This document shows positions 1-10,828 of a stretch of DNA of 64,000 nucleotides, in pieces. The notes below the pieces were generated by a model. It had not been told where the DNA came from. It saw only the letters and a program-made list of their open reading frames with translations, and searched no databases. Position numbers and translations under genes: made by a program. The stretch covers positions 23,382,015 through 23,446,014 of the forward strand of contig NC_081152.1 in assembly GCF_958295425.1 (NCBI RefSeq), given 5' to 3'. Positions within the stretch are counted from its first letter, which is position 1; the number at the start of each line of letters is the position of its first letter. The DNA comes from Solea solea (Eukaryota > Chordata > Actinopteri > Pleuronectiformes > Soleidae).

Positions 1-22
1 ATCTCAGAGATATCTCAGAGAT
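1..22. repeat. 11-bp tandem duplication at flank start
   Basis: The 11-mer ATCTCAGAGAT occurs twice in a row. The same doubled 11-mer is seen at 55931-55952, but the inverted copy near 36930 has it only once. The first and last flank copies are therefore closer relatives of each other than of the inverted middle copy. Confidence 0.8.
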
Positions 23-465
23 AGGATCAGTGGCGTCATTAGGCCCATTTTAGGGGGGCTAAAGCCCCCCTAAAATATTCTTAAGCCCCCCTAAATAATT
101 TTATGTTCATTTATAAAAAAAAAGATTTTTTTTTTTTTTTTTTTACAAAAAAGTGCTGACAAATTCAATATAATGTGGCGAGAATTTGAGTTTAGATAAA
201 TAATCATATAACCAGTTATTATTAACTTAAATGTGATCATAAATCTTAGTTTCCCTTATGGAAGCGGTAGAGAGTCAGAGTCAGTGCGTCGTTATCGAGT
301 CCATTCCACTTGTTCATATAGAGCACGCCCAAATCACTGAAATCCAGTCCACGTTTTCCCTGCAACCTAGCTTGCACTCGGTACCTGGGTACCTGCAGTG
401 TGTGTACCGGGAGCGGAGCACACAGAACCGACTAGAGCAGCATTAGGAGAAGAACGTGAACAAGA

Positions 466-492
466 ATGGATATACGACATTTTTTCAAGAGA
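466..492 (+). pseudogene. Remnant 5' exon of a hAT transposase
   Basis: An ATG opens the nine residues MDIRHFFKR and is followed directly by GTAAGT at 493-498, a good splice donor. Starts of the type M-D-I-R-x-F-F are common in fish hAT transposases of the TTF/ZMYM-like group; this is family knowledge, not a search result. No downstream exon with BED finger or RNase-H-fold transposase sequence follows before the 3' inverted repeat. I read it as a leftover of the autonomous parent after internal deletion. The match is short, so the call is tentative. Confidence 0.45.
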
Positions 493-898
493 GTAAGTAT
501 CACTGCTGATAGTAACAATAAGTTAGCTGCAGCCCCCCAGCTAACAGCAGAAAGTCCCACGTAATTGCCAAATGCTCCGTTTGACAAATAAAAACCTGGC
601 TTACACACTCTGTAGCCGAGAGCCCCCTGTACAGGAGGCAGCATGAGATGCGTGCTGTATATCTCTGTGCACGTCTTACCTTTATTGTTTGCGGTCAAAA
701 GTTACATTTCAGCTCCAAAAGAATTCTGCTACTTACAGTAGCTAGCTAGTTAGTCCGAAATGCAATGTGAAGGTCCTGGTTGTTTATAGCGTTAGGTGTG
801 CACTCTTCATATTATCTTTGGGGTGACTTCCTTCTGGAGCATCAGCTCCAGCATCAGATGCACACCGAGGAACAGCTCATTCACGTATGATTATGTGG

Positions 899-942
899 AT
901 AATAATAATAATAATGATAATACGGTAGTAATAATAATAATC
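899..942. repeat. (ATA/AAT)n microsatellite
   Basis: An imperfect trinucleotide run of AAT/TAA type, interrupted near its middle, lies inside the hAT element. Confidence 0.85.
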
Positions 943-1924
943 ACTCCACCACCCCTATTGACCTGTAGGAGTCAGGGCAGAGGAGCAGAGAGAGTGAGAG
1001 GGGAGAAACCTCTACTGGAAAGGTGAGTCTAAAGGATTTCACAGGATAGAGTCATTTGTGATGCAGACAGTCCTGGAATTTTATGGAACTCAATATGAAT
1101 ATGAAATATGAAACATTTCAGTCCAAGTGCACCATACAAGACTTATTTAACTTGAGCTTTTATTTAGGAGAGTAATGATTGGAAAGTGGAGATAGCCAAG
1201 AGAGTGATGTATAAGCCAAATTAGCCTGGCCCAAATATTTTCAAGAGTACCTTAATATAACTGTAATTTATGTAATTAAGTTATATTTTTTCAGGGCTTA
1301 AAATTACAACCATTTTAGTCACATATGTGCCCAAAATATATTCTGTGTGACTTCAAAATATTTGGGAGTAAACAATTGTTGTGAGTGAAAGTCATGGCAT
1401 TACCCTCTTTGTTGATCAGTTATTAATTCAAATCATTGTGTAAACATACAGTACTTCCTGTGTTTGTTGTTGTACTGTGTTAAAAATGTAATGGTGGCCT
1501 AAAACATTTGCACAGTAAAGTATCTCTGTTAAATCTGTCCAAAACGTGCCATTTCTCAGTTTTTGTTAGCTGTTTGTGAAATTAAACGTTCGCTCACATT
1601 CTGTGCATCTCCTGGGGGCTAAGCCCCCCCTGTCCTTAAAACCTAGTGACGCCCCTGGATAGGATACTGATTGTATTTAAACACTAAACTTTCGCAAAAA
1701 ACAGCAAAGCGAAAAAGAAAAAAAAGAGCATGGAACATTTACTTGTGCATATATTATTATTAACTATATTTCGATTAATTCGTGTGTGTGTTTAAATACA
1801 TGTATGTATGTATTTTCAGTGAGTGAAAAGACGTAGTTACTGTAATTAACGAACACATTTTAGCAACAACTCTTTAGCCACCTGGCCTGCTGTTTAGCTC
1901 ATTATAATGATGTACAATTTCACT

Positions 1925-2070
1925 TACCTCTAAATTTTTGAGCATCTTCCTGTGACATGTCAATAGCCTCCCTCTTCCACCAACTTCCCCAGTAATTCCT
2001 TGGTCAGCGACTGATGCTGCAACTCCATTACATGTTCATCCACCTGCTGAGCAGACCTGTTCACGTTTTG
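1925..2070 (-). pseudogene. Exon-like piece, unidentified gene
   Basis: The minus strand reads an amphipathic stretch starting SAQQVDEHVMELQHQSL, stops, then continues one frame over as EAIDMSQEDAQKFR directly before GTAAGTG, a strong donor. One frameshift explains the break. The copy at 56345-56200 (minus) reads the same. The inverted copy (36530-36683, plus) has an added in-frame TAG. I do not recognise the protein. It looks like a helical segment of a former host exon. Confidence 0.35.
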
Positions 2071-2487
2071 GATATTAATCCGCTGCTGCTGTGGTGGGGA
2101 ACTACGTTGCTTGGCTGGAGTGTGATGATGGTCGATAATTATCTTAAAGCTACAGTAGTAGTTGAAATAAACTGCCCCTTTGTTTCACCATACATGCATG
2201 GCAGAAATGTTCGCTTCCAAGATTTTTTGTAATAAAGACATTACAGATTAATCCTCTGCATTCTTTGTGCTTTTGGATTTTTTTGGCTGTGTTGATGCAA
2301 ATTGCTTGAAATCTGGTGTAGGTGAAGTTAATTTTTATGTAATATAAATCTACCACTGTCAGGGAATATCAACATTTTTCATTATCATATAACAAACAGC
2401 AGGCCATTTCAATCAATATCTGAAGCTAAAATGATTTGGGTGTATTTTAGGGATATCATAGTATGGTGTGAATGTGGGTTTAGGAAT

Positions 2488-2489
<2 letters not shown>

Positions 2490-2520
<31 letters not shown>
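2490..2520. repeat. (GT)n microsatellite
   Basis: About 15 GT dinucleotides. Homologous runs of different length sit at 36086-36123 (as AC) and 56782-56816. Any ORF running through these tracts is an artefact of the repeat. Confidence 0.95.
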
Positions 2521-2527
<7 letters not shown>

Positions 2528-2786
2528 AACTCCAGGCACTTCTTGTTCTCACATCAAGTTCAACTCGACATGATACACAGGCACCTACACCTACAAAGAG
2601 GCTCATACACACATTCACTCCTTTGAGTAAAAAAAACAAACGGGCATCTTGAGGGACTTCAAAGACTTGCCCTCTACGTGAACCCAAACAAAAGTCTGGT
2701 TTTGTTTACACAGGTGCAATTACAGGTAAACACAATGTTTCACTTTATTTGGGGCTCAATTCATCCTGACTGTCAAAGACACAGCC

Positions 2787-2831
2787 TCAGACGCTGAAGA
2801 CCTCGACCTCATCAACATCAGTCACAATGTA
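2787..2831 (-). pseudogene. Possible terminal exon fragment
   Basis: On the minus strand a pyrimidine-rich acceptor (TTTTTCTTTTTCAG in the inverted copy) precedes fourteen acidic-hydrophobic codons, YIVTDVDEVEVFSV, and a TGA stop. The inverted copy at 35777-35821 (plus) reads the same. The short length makes chance plausible. Confidence 0.25.
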
Positions 2832-3466
2832 CTGAAAAAGAAAAAGCTTAAATAATTTATCAAAACTAACCCTAATCCTATCGTATTATAGTGATTACAT
2901 GTAAAATAATTAAATCAAATCAAACATAAGCTAGATGTTTTGTATGACCTGTGTGATCATCCATTTTTGATGAAGTTTAAAATCCATAATTTGTATTAGT
3001 AGTGTATGATTTCACTTTCACTGAACTCAGTACCACTTATACTTCATGTACTAGTAGTATGGAGTACTTTTACTTGGCTATCAGGCAACTGTAATTTCAC
3101 AGTATTGTTTTGTCAGCTGCCTAAATTATGTAAAATCCGATTAATGCTATGCTATTTATTTAAATCAAGTCTCTAACACAACAAAGTGTGTAATAAATGA
3201 GGGTTAGGGTTAGGGTTATTACATGAAAGCCAGTGCATCTGAATACTTTTCAGATGCACTGATTTGATTACACTGAAATTATTTTCTTCACACATTTTGA
3301 ATTTGAAAATGCTCAGTTGGACCTGAGGAAGTGGACCTGAGGTGTTGCCAAGGGGGAAGTAATCCTCACAGCAGGCTCCCTGCTAAGTGAAATTCATTTT
3401 TGTGTTTGGGATACAACTGCTCAAATGGATCAAATACCTGAAACTGTGTGAGAATTCCAAGCATCA

Positions 3467-3611
3467 ATAAACCGTTGGATTCCGATGCTGGCAGCTCAGG
3501 TTTGACACACAGTATCGAACTGTGGTGTCCTCCATATCAAGAAGCTCTTGGTCCACCAGGTGAACCAAGGCGGCCTTCAGTGGAAGTGTTGTTCACTTCC
3601 TGTGGTTCTGT
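3467..3611 (-). pseudogene. Exon-like open stretch, unidentified
   Basis: The minus strand has an acceptor-like TTTTTACAG, one stop, then about 39 open codons including [20 protein letters not shown] and a final stop. The same reading exists at 57758-57902 (minus). The amino-acid composition looks protein-like, more so than the plus-strand 81-codon ORF across it. The gene is not recognised, and the upstream stop and missing donor argue it is not functional. Confidence 0.25.
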
Positions 3612-4159
3612 AAAAATGCAGAGCAGAAGGGAATTAAAAAAAAGTTTTATGTTGCTTTTAGGTTTCAAGCCCAGTCAATGGAACACATTTTAGGAAATAT
3701 TAATGTTATTCCAAGATTATCTTTTACTTTTCACATGCCATATAACTCAGAAAAGATTTTGTGGGAAAAAGAAATGCAAATAATTTCATGACCACTGTCT
3801 GATATAATCTAGTAACATGTATCGATATAGACACACAGGAGCTATACACAACCACCCAGACACTCCACTGTCCAAGTACTGAAAAATACATACCCACACA
3901 CACATCACATATGGTGTTGAGAGAAATAATGTTTAGAAACACTTTTAAATACCCTTGTTAATGCTGTCAGTTTTTCTTGCACATACGGTGAGAGATAAAA
4001 TTCTCCTCCATGGTCCACCCTCACTTGGTCCACAAAGGCCATAGGTCACAACAACATTCCTGCTTAAGCAATGAAAAGGGAAATAAAAAATAAAAAGACC
4101 TTAACCGGTCTTAAATTCCACATCCTATCACAAGTTAATACGACATATTTCATATATAC

Positions 4160-4306
4160 GGGGGTAGAGTGGCTCAGTGGTTAAGACCGGTACCCTGTGT
4201 GCGAAAGACAGCATGGTCGTAATGGTCGCTAGTTCGACTCTGCTCCTGGCTGATTGTACTCAATTCCATTGTTAGTCGCTTTGGATAAAAGTGTCTGCTA
4301 AATGAC
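4160..4306 (+). mobile_element. tRNA-derived SINE with L2-like tail
   Basis: The head carries an RNA polymerase III A box, TGGCTCAGTGG (4170-4180), and a B box, GTTCGACTC (4232-4240), 51 bp apart, as in tRNA-derived promoters. The tail CTTTGGATAAAAGTGTCTGC (from 4279), running on to TAAATGAC, is the 3' sequence shared by many teleost SINEs and their L2-type partner LINEs. No clear target-site duplication is visible. The second copy (58451) is interrupted inside this tail by the L1. Confidence 0.85.
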
Positions 4307-4440
4307 ATGTTATGGAATATTTTAATGGGTTCATCAACTGGCCGTCGCTTATTACAGTGCTGCTTCACAGTATGTATCCTTTTATTTATAAGACCACCTA
4401 AATACATAAAATACAAATACAATACAAATACAATACAAAC

Positions 4441-5625
4441 AATAGAAGAGAAGGGATGGAAACAACCATAGTTAGTGGAGAAGGGTTTTTTTTACATTGT
4501 GGACATGCAGCTCTACTGAAGAGGAACTAAGACCATAAACCCTTTAGAACAATGTTTGGAGGGCATCAGACTAACGTTTTACAAGGAGCACAGTAACCCC
4601 TAACTGAACATTTTAGGAGAGCAAGCAAAACATTTAGGGGCGCACACCTTAAATTGACTTGCAAAGCAAATATTCATATTTCCTCTCATTTTCACTGTAT
4701 TACTGATCAATACTTTGATAATAATTGTAGAAATTGCAATGTGCTGTTTAGAATTCTAAGTGAATTATATTGTGCACTTGTTTGTTGAAGAATAAGATCA
4801 CATAAGAGACATTAAGTGTACAGAAAATACAATCACTGTCATTACAGTACAATTATTAGCTAGTGCTTGAAGTGGCCCGGTACTTTCCAGTACACAGAAC
4901 CGGCACTTTTATTTCCGTACTGGGATTTTTCACAAAATGCCGGTAATCTCTTCAGATTATCAGTCCAATTCATGATTATGGTCCAGAGCAATAATGTCTC
5001 AGGGTACACTATGTGACGTTCACCTGTTCTCGCAAAATTCCTTGAGTTTAGAGTTTTTATTTTCTATCTAATCTCTATCTGGAAGATGACCGCTGTGGCG
5101 ACCATCATCATGCTTCAAAAGCATGAGTTAGCTCATCCACACACTCATACTTTCTGATATAATAAAAATAAACATGGAGCTGGCAAGTTGAGGCTTGAAA
5201 ATATCAGAGGACCATGCACAGAAGGGATTAAGCTGTCCAGTATCCTGGACTATTTTGCTCAAAACAAGATCAATTGATAAAGTTAGGTTGCCATGGAGAT
5301 TTATTCTCTGAAGCTCTGCCAGACCAGGGTAAGAGCCAGTAGAGATTAAAACTACTGATGCTTCCATTTGGTTAGCTGCCACCCTATTGGTAAATAATTG
5401 AATTAACCCCCATGAAAATATTATGCTGTATGTCATCTTATATTATTTTGACTGTAATCCATTTTACAATCATTCATGCCTACGGTGGTCATTATTAGAG
5501 GTTTGATAATATTCTACATATATTATTGCATTATTTTGTCAACATGAGGAGTTAAAGGCTCCAGAAAAAAAAAGAAAAAACACTCAATGCTGCCATTGTG
5601 AAAGGTCAACTGTTAAGAAAACGGT
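4441..5625 (+). repeat. Flank segment B, copy 1 (forward)
   Basis: This matches 50816-52130 and, in part, the reverse strand of 40841-41815. Relative to the other two copies it lacks about 130 bp after 4486, including the hairpin described at 41654-41700. In the palindrome arms B is followed by E, whereas here it runs directly into U1 satellite near 5625. The A-B junction at about 4440 is also private to this copy. No gene is seen. Confidence 0.85.
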
Positions 5626-6470
5626 AAAAATCCGAAAACAGCCTTATCTCAGAGTATTGCGCACACGAACAGACAACGATAGAAAAACACATCCAAACTG
5701 TGAAATCATTGCAAAATCAAACACTGGGGGTACAGAAGTATATCTTATAAGATGTTAACTTTATTTGTGATGTTTATGTTATGGGACAGTTGAAAAAAGA
5801 AAAAAATCAGGAAACAGCATTATCTCAGCTGAATGCGCACACAAAAAGACACAAATAGAAAAACACATCCAAACAGTGAAATCATTGCAAAATCAAACAC
5901 TGAAGGTATATGACTATATCTTATAAGATGTTAACTTTATTTGTGAGGTTTATGTTATGGGACAGTAGAAAATTAAAAAAATCAGAAAACAGCCGTATCC
6001 CAGCTGAATGCGCACAAAAACAGACACAAATAGAAAAACATATCCAAACAGTGAAATCATTGCAAAATCAAACACTGAGGGTACAGAAGTATATCTTATA
6101 AGACGTTAACTTTATTTGTGAGGTTTATGTTATGGGACAGTAGAAAATTAAAAAAATCAGAAAACAGCCGTATCCCTGCTGAATGCGCACAAAAACACAC
6201 AAATAGAAAAACAAATCCAAACAGTGAAATCATTGCAAAATCAAATACTGAGGGTACATAAGTATATCTTATAAGATGTTAACTTAATTTGTGGGTTTTA
6301 TATTATAGGAATTATTACAAAAAACACATCCACATCTACATCTACAAAAACAAATCCAAACAATGAAATCATTGCAAAATCAAACACTGAGGGTACATAA
6401 GTATATCTTATAAGATGTTAACTTCGTTTGTGGGTTTTATATTATAGGAATTATTACAAAAAACACACCC
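5626..6470 (-). repeat. U1 satellite, inverted edge of array 1
   Basis: About five U1 monomers of ~176 bp run in reverse orientation to the body of the array. Together with 6471-6845 they form one X-U2-U1 block read backwards. The boundary with segment B is near 5625. Confidence 0.85.
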
Positions 6471-6735
6471 GAACGGCTGACCATTGACCTTTCCGAAGGT
6501 TGCACGGGTCTGAAACTCTGCACCCGGTGATTAGTCTTAGTCCTTGATACACATACAGAAAAATCAGACTCCTGGCCCAATGCCTTTAGGAATTATTACA
6601 AAAAACACACCCAAACGGCTGACCTATGACCTTTATGAAGGTTGCACAGGTCTAAAACTCGGCAACCGGGATGAGCCTTAGTCCCTGATACACATACGTG
6701 TAATCAGACTCCGGGCTCATTGCCTTTAGGAACTG
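6471..6735 (-). repeat. Two U2 units, inverted edge of array 1
   Basis: Two 141-bp U2 units lie in reverse orientation. They are more diverged than the units in the array body, as expected for array edges. Confidence 0.85.
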
Positions 6736-6845
6736 TTGAAGAAAAGACAGTTTCCCACCTTTTTTACGTTTGAATTTTACAGACTGTCTTTTTGGCAGTC
6801 TTTTTTGGCCGGGGGGAAAAAGCCCCAAGTTCTGTTTGTCCTGTG
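6736..6845 (-). repeat. Partial linker X, inverted
   Basis: This is the U2-proximal part of linker X read backwards. It breaks off near 6845, where the sequence jumps into forward U1 at CATAACATAAACC. The few bases GTCC/TGTCCC fit both sides, so the inversion joint has microhomology. Confidence 0.75.
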
Positions 6846-7962
6846 TCCCATAACATAAACCTCACAAATAAAGTTAACATCTTAAAAGATATACTTTCTG
6901 TACCCTCAGTGTTTGATTTTGCAATGATTTCACTGTTTGCAAGTGTTTTTCTATTGTTGTCTGTTTGTGTGCGCATTCAGCTGAGATAAGGCTGTTTCCG
7001 GATTTTTTAAATTTTTCTGCTGTCCCATTACATAAACCTCACAAATGAAGTTAACATCTTAAAAGATTTAGTTCTGTACACTCACTGTTTGATTTTGCAA
7101 TGATTTCACTGTTTGGATGTGTTTTTCTATTGGTGTCTGTTTGTGCCCCATTGAGCTGAGATAAGGCTGTTTTCGGATTTTTTTCATTTTTCTACTTTCC
7201 CATAATATAAACCTAACAAATGAACTTAAAATCTTATAAGATATACTTCTTTACCATCAGTGTTTAATTTTGCAAAGATTTCACTGTTGGGATGTGTTTT
7301 TCTATTGGTGTCTGTTTGTGTGCGCATTCAGCTGAGATAAGGCTGTTTCCGGATTTTTTTTATGTTTCTGCTGTCCCATAACATGAACCTCACAAATGAA
7401 GTTAACATCTTAAAAGATATAGTTATATACCTTCAGTGTTTGATTTTGCAATGATTTCACTGTTTGGATGTGTTTTTCTATTTTTGTCTGTTTTTGTGCG
7501 CATTCAGCTGGAATACAACTGTTTGCTGATTTTTTTTCATTTTTCTACTGTCCCATAACATAAACCTCACAAATAAAGTTAACATCTTATAAGACATAGT
7601 TATATAACTTCATTGTTTTATTTTGCAATGATTTCACTGTTTGGATGTGTTTTTCTATTTGTCTCTGTTTTTGTGTGCATTCAGCAGGGATACGGCTGTT
7701 TTCTGATTTTTTTCATTTTTTTATTGTCCCATAACATAAACCTCACAAATAAAGTTAACATCTCATAAGTTATAGTCATATACCTTCAGTGTTTTATTTT
7801 GCAATGATTTCACTGTTTGGATGTGTTTTTCTATTTGTCTCTGTTTTTGTGTGCATTCAGCTGGAATACGACTGTTTTCTGATTTTTTTTCATTTTTCTA
7901 CTGTCCCATAACATAAACCTCACAAATAAAGTTAACATCTTATAAGATATACTAATCTACCC
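6846..7962 (+). repeat. U1 satellite, forward, subtype shift b to a
   Basis: About six forward U1 monomers. The first three resemble the second array (U1b: ATTGGTGTCTG, GAGATAAGGCTG, CATCTTAAAAGAT). From about 7440 they resemble the array core (U1a: ATTTGTCTCTG, GGGATACGGCTG, CATCTTATAAGAT). The edge therefore keeps an older type and the core has been homogenised. Confidence 0.8.
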
Positions 7963-8215
7963 TCGTCGTTCCGCTCGTCTTGGGACCCCAAACGACATAT
8001 GAAATATTCACACTCCTGCGACCTGTAGAAATGTAGTTACTCCAAAACTTTCACTCTGACCAAAGGGTCTAAGACTGTATAGAGTCTGACATGACCTGAT
8101 TTTCAGTTTTTGGACACAGGACTTTGGGCTTTTTTCCCCCGGCCAAAAAAAACTGCCAAAAACACAGTCTGTAAAATTCAAACGAAAGAAAGGTGGGAAA
8201 CTGTCTTTTCTTCAA
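7963..8215 (+). repeat. Linker X, first of 12 copies
   Basis: A ~255-bp non-monomeric segment starts CTCGTCGTTCCGCTCGTC, contains CCCCCGGCCAAAAAAAACTG, and ends at the first U2 unit. Copies start near 10829, 13521, 15929, 18188, 20025, 21441, 24309, 27001, 29693, 31961 and 34370. It always sits between a U1 run and a U2 run. It has a GC-rich core within AT-rich surroundings and no ORF. Confidence 0.85.
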
Positions 8216-8320
8216 TAATTCCTAAAGGCAATGAGCCCGGATGCTGATTTCTCCGTATGTGTATCAGGGACTCCTGGCTGATCCAGGGTGCCGAGTTTCA
8301 GACCTGTGCAACCTTCGGAA

Positions 8321-8333
8321 AGGTCAAAGGTCA
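8321..8333 (+). promoter_or_regulatory. DR1-type nuclear-receptor motif in U2 (representative)
   Basis: AGGTCA-A-AGGTCA is a perfect direct repeat of the nuclear-receptor half-site with one spacer base, the consensus bound by HNF4, COUP-TF and PPAR/RXR dimers. About half of the U2 units carry this perfect form (another is at 8603-8615). Most others carry AGGTCA-A-TGGTCA, one mismatch away. Sequence match is certain; binding or function is not shown. Confidence 0.5.
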
Positions 8334-9836
8334 GTCGTTCGGGTGTGTTTTTTGTAATAATTCCCAAAGGCATTGAGCCAGGAGTCTGATTTTTCCGTAT
8401 GTGTATCAGGGATTTAGGCTTATCCCGGGTGCAGAGTTTCAGACCTGTGCAACCTTCGGAAAGGTCAATGGTCAGCCGTTCGGGTGTGTTTTTTGTAATA
8501 ATTCCTAAAGGCATTGAGCCAGGAGTCTGATTTTTCTGTATATGTATCAGGGACTAAGGCTGATCCAGGGTGCCGAGTTTCAGACCTGTGCAACCTTCGG
8601 AAAGGTCAAAGGTCAGCCGTTCGGGTGTGTTTTTTGTAATAATTCCTAAAGGCATTGAGCCAGGAGTCTGATTTTTCCGTATGTGTATCAGGGACTAAGG
8701 CTGATCCAGGGTGCCGAGTTTCAGACCTGTGCAACCTTCGGAAAGGTCAATGGTCAGCCGTTCGGGTGTGTTTTTTGTAATAATTCCTATAGGCATTGAG
8801 CCAGGAGTCTGATTTTTCTGTATGTGTATCAGGGATTTAGGCTTATCCCGGGTGCAGAGTTTCAGACCTGTGCAACCTTTGGAAAGGTCAAAGGTCAGCC
8901 GTTCGGGTGTGTTTTTTGTAATAATTCCTAAAGGCATTGAGCCAGGAGTCTGATTTTTCCGTATGTGTATCAGCGACTAAGGCTAATCCAGGGTGCCGAG
9001 TTTTAGACCTGTGCAACCTTCGGAAAGGTCAATGGTCAGCCGTTCGGGTGTGTTTTTTGTAATAATTCCTAAAGGCATTGAGCCAGGAGTCTGATTTTTC
9101 CGTATGTGTATCAGGGACTAAGGCTGATCTAGGGTGCCGAGTTTCAGACCTGTGCAACCTTCGGAAAGGTCAAAGGTCAGCCGTTCGGGTGTGTTTTTTG
9201 TAATAATTCCTAAAGGCATTAAGCCAGAAGTCTGATTTTTCCGTATCTAGGGTGCCGAGTTTCAGACCCGTGCAACCTTTGGAAAGGTCAAAGGGTGTGT
9301 TTTTTGTAATAATTCCTCAAGGCATTAAGCCAGGAGTTTGATTTTTCTGTATGTGTATCAGGGACTAAGGCTGATCGAGGGTATTATAATCTTTTTTCTA
9401 CTGTCCTATAATATGAAGTTAACATCTTATAAGGTATATCAATGTACCCTCAGTGTTTGAATTTATAATGATTTCACTGTTTGGATGTGTTTTTCTATTT
9501 GTGTCTGTTTTTGTGCGCATTCAGCAGGGATACGGCTGTTTTCTGATTTTTTTCATTTTTCTACTGTCCCATAACATAAACCTCACAAATAAAGTTAACA
9601 TCTTATAAGATATTCTTCAGTACCCCCAGTGTTTAATTTTGCAATGATTTCACTGTTTGTATGTGTTTTTCTATTTGTCTCTGTTTTTGTGCGCATTCAG
9701 CAGGGATACGGCTGTTTTCTGATTTTTTTCATTTTTCTACTGTCCCATAACATAAACCTCACAAATAAAGTTAAAATCTTATAAGATATAGTTATATACC
9801 TCCATTGTTTGATTTTGCAATGATTTCACTGTTTGG

Positions 9837-10160
9837 AAAAAAAAAAAACTCCTCACACTCCTCCTCCACTCCTCACACTCCTCCTCTGCCTCTACATGTC
9901 ACATTATCATTACATCTTTTTTATGCGTTACATTAACGTCATTACTGTGAACTTTTGCACCTGGTGAATATTTCACTGTTACTCACTTCTGCCCAGCTGT
10001 ACTGCTCTTTCTGTAGTGCTCTTTTCATCTCTTTAAGAAAACATTTATATACTGTGTATATTAAAATTTTGTATGCTTGTTATGCACCGATGACACCAGA
10101 ACAAATTCCTTGTATGTGCAAATCGTACTTGGCAATAAAGCTCTTCTGATTCTGATTCTG
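9837..10160 (+). mobile_element. LINE-tail insertion in U1, copy 1
   Basis: A 324-bp insert splits a U1 monomer between CACTGTTTGG and ATGTGTTTTT. It begins with an A run and CTCCTCACACTCC repeats. It ends AATTCCTTGTATGTGC, then CTTGGCAATAAAGCTCTTCT, then ATTCTG repeats. That end is the well-known 3' terminus of a fish non-LTR retroposon, though I cannot assign the family with certainty (CR1/L2/Rex-like). No target-site duplication is evident. A 64-codon ORF inside it is shared by all copies only because the insert was amplified. Confidence 0.75.
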
Positions 10161-10828
10161 ATGTGTTTTTCTATTTGTCTCTGTTTTTGTGTGCATTCAG
10201 CAGGGGTATGGCTGTTTTCTGATTTTTTTCATTTTTTTATTGTCCCATAACATAAACCTCCCAAATAAAGTAAACATCTCATAAGATATAGTTATATACC
10301 TCCATTGTTTGATTTTGCAATGATTTCACTGTTTGGATGTGTTTTTCTATTTGTCTCTGTTTTTGTGTGCATTCAGCAGGGGTATGGCTGTTTTCTGATT
10401 TTTTTCATTTTTTTATTGTCCCATAACATAAACCTCACAAATAAAGTAAACATCTCATAAGATATAGTTATATACCTTCACTGTTTGATTTTGCAATGAT
10501 TTCACTGTTTGGATGTGTTTTTCTATTTGTCTCTGTTTTTGTGCACATTCAGCTGGAATACGACTGTTTTCTGATTTTTTTTCATTTTTCTACTGTCCCA
10601 TAACATAAACCTCACAAATAAAGTTAACATCTTATAAGATATTCTTCGGTACCCCCAGTGTTTGATTTTGCAATGATTTCACTGTTTGTATGTGTTTTTC
10701 TATTTGTCTCTGTTTTTGTGCGCATTCAGCAGGGATACGGCTGTTTTCTGATTTTTTTCATTTTTCTACTGTCCCATAACATAAACCTCACAAATAAAGT
10801 TAACATCTTATAAGACATACTAATGTAC

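Larger units (their letters stand above)
28..1657 (+). mobile_element. Non-autonomous hAT-type DNA transposon
   Basis: The element is 1630 bp long and begins CAGTGGCGTCATTAGG. Its end, read on the other strand, begins CAGGGGCGTCACTAGG, so the terminal inverted repeats match at 14 of 16 positions. It is bounded by a perfect 8-bp direct repeat GATAGGAT (20-27 and 1658-1665), the size that defines hAT transposition. The two other flank copies carry a single GATAGGAT at this place (55950-55957; reverse strand at 36924-36931), so both are empty sites. There is no full transposase ORF, only a remnant first exon at 466. The interior also has a poly-T run near 127-144 and C-rich inverted tracts next to both ends. 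It must have been mobilised by a transposase supplied elsewhere. Confidence 0.92.
1658..4440 (+). repeat. Flank segment A, copy 1 (forward)
   Basis: From just after the hAT element to the SINE at 4160-4306 this matches 55950-58590 almost base for base. Its first 1.4 kb (to about 3076) matches the reverse strand of 35541-36931 with more differences. It includes a GT microsatellite (2490-2520), three TTAGGG-like units (3203-3220), and exon-like pieces listed separately. From 4307 to 4440 is AT-rich sequence ending in AATAC repeats that has no partner elsewhere in the window, because the last copy is interrupted by the L1. Confidence 0.9.
7963..10828 (+). repeat. Array 1 block 1 (X + U2 x8 + U1 x6)
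   Basis: The U2 run is 8216-9380, with its last units shortened. The U1 run is 9381-10828 and contains the 324-bp LINE-tail insert. Block length is 2866 bp. Confidence 0.85.

Noticed and set aside
2409..2687. ORFs of 73-94 codons across the GT microsatellites.
   Set aside because: They consist largely of TH/CV dipeptide runs created by the dinucleotide repeat.
3203..3220. Telomere-like TTAGGG units (also at 57493 and about 35724).
   Set aside because: Only about three units, in the middle of duplicated flank sequence; too short for a telomere or a meaningful interstitial telomeric block.
4160..4240. Functional tRNA gene.
   Set aside because: A and B boxes are present but the sequence does not fold to a tRNA with acceptor stem, and it is fused to a SINE tail.
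8300..8340. Possible CENP-B box in U2 (TTCGGAAAGG) or at TTCGGGTG.
   Set aside because: Neither fits the required TTCG-N4-A-N2-CGGG pattern.
8212..8514. 100-codon minus-strand ORF in U2 repeated in nearly every block, with a 47-residue period.
   Set aside because: The U2 period of 141 bp is divisible by three, so a stop-free unit gives a repeating frame by necessity. Most other units carry an in-frame TAG (from GGACTAAGG), there is no promoter, and codon use is not protein-like.
8216..9380. Regular direct repeats suggesting a CRISPR-like array.
   Set aside because: Units are head-to-tail 141-bp satellite monomers without spacers, in a eukaryotic context.
9955..10149. 64-codon plus-strand ORF found in eight identical copies.
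   Set aside because: It lies wholly inside the amplified LINE-tail insert, across its 3' terminus and AATAAA-like tail. Identity reflects block duplication, not selection on a protein.
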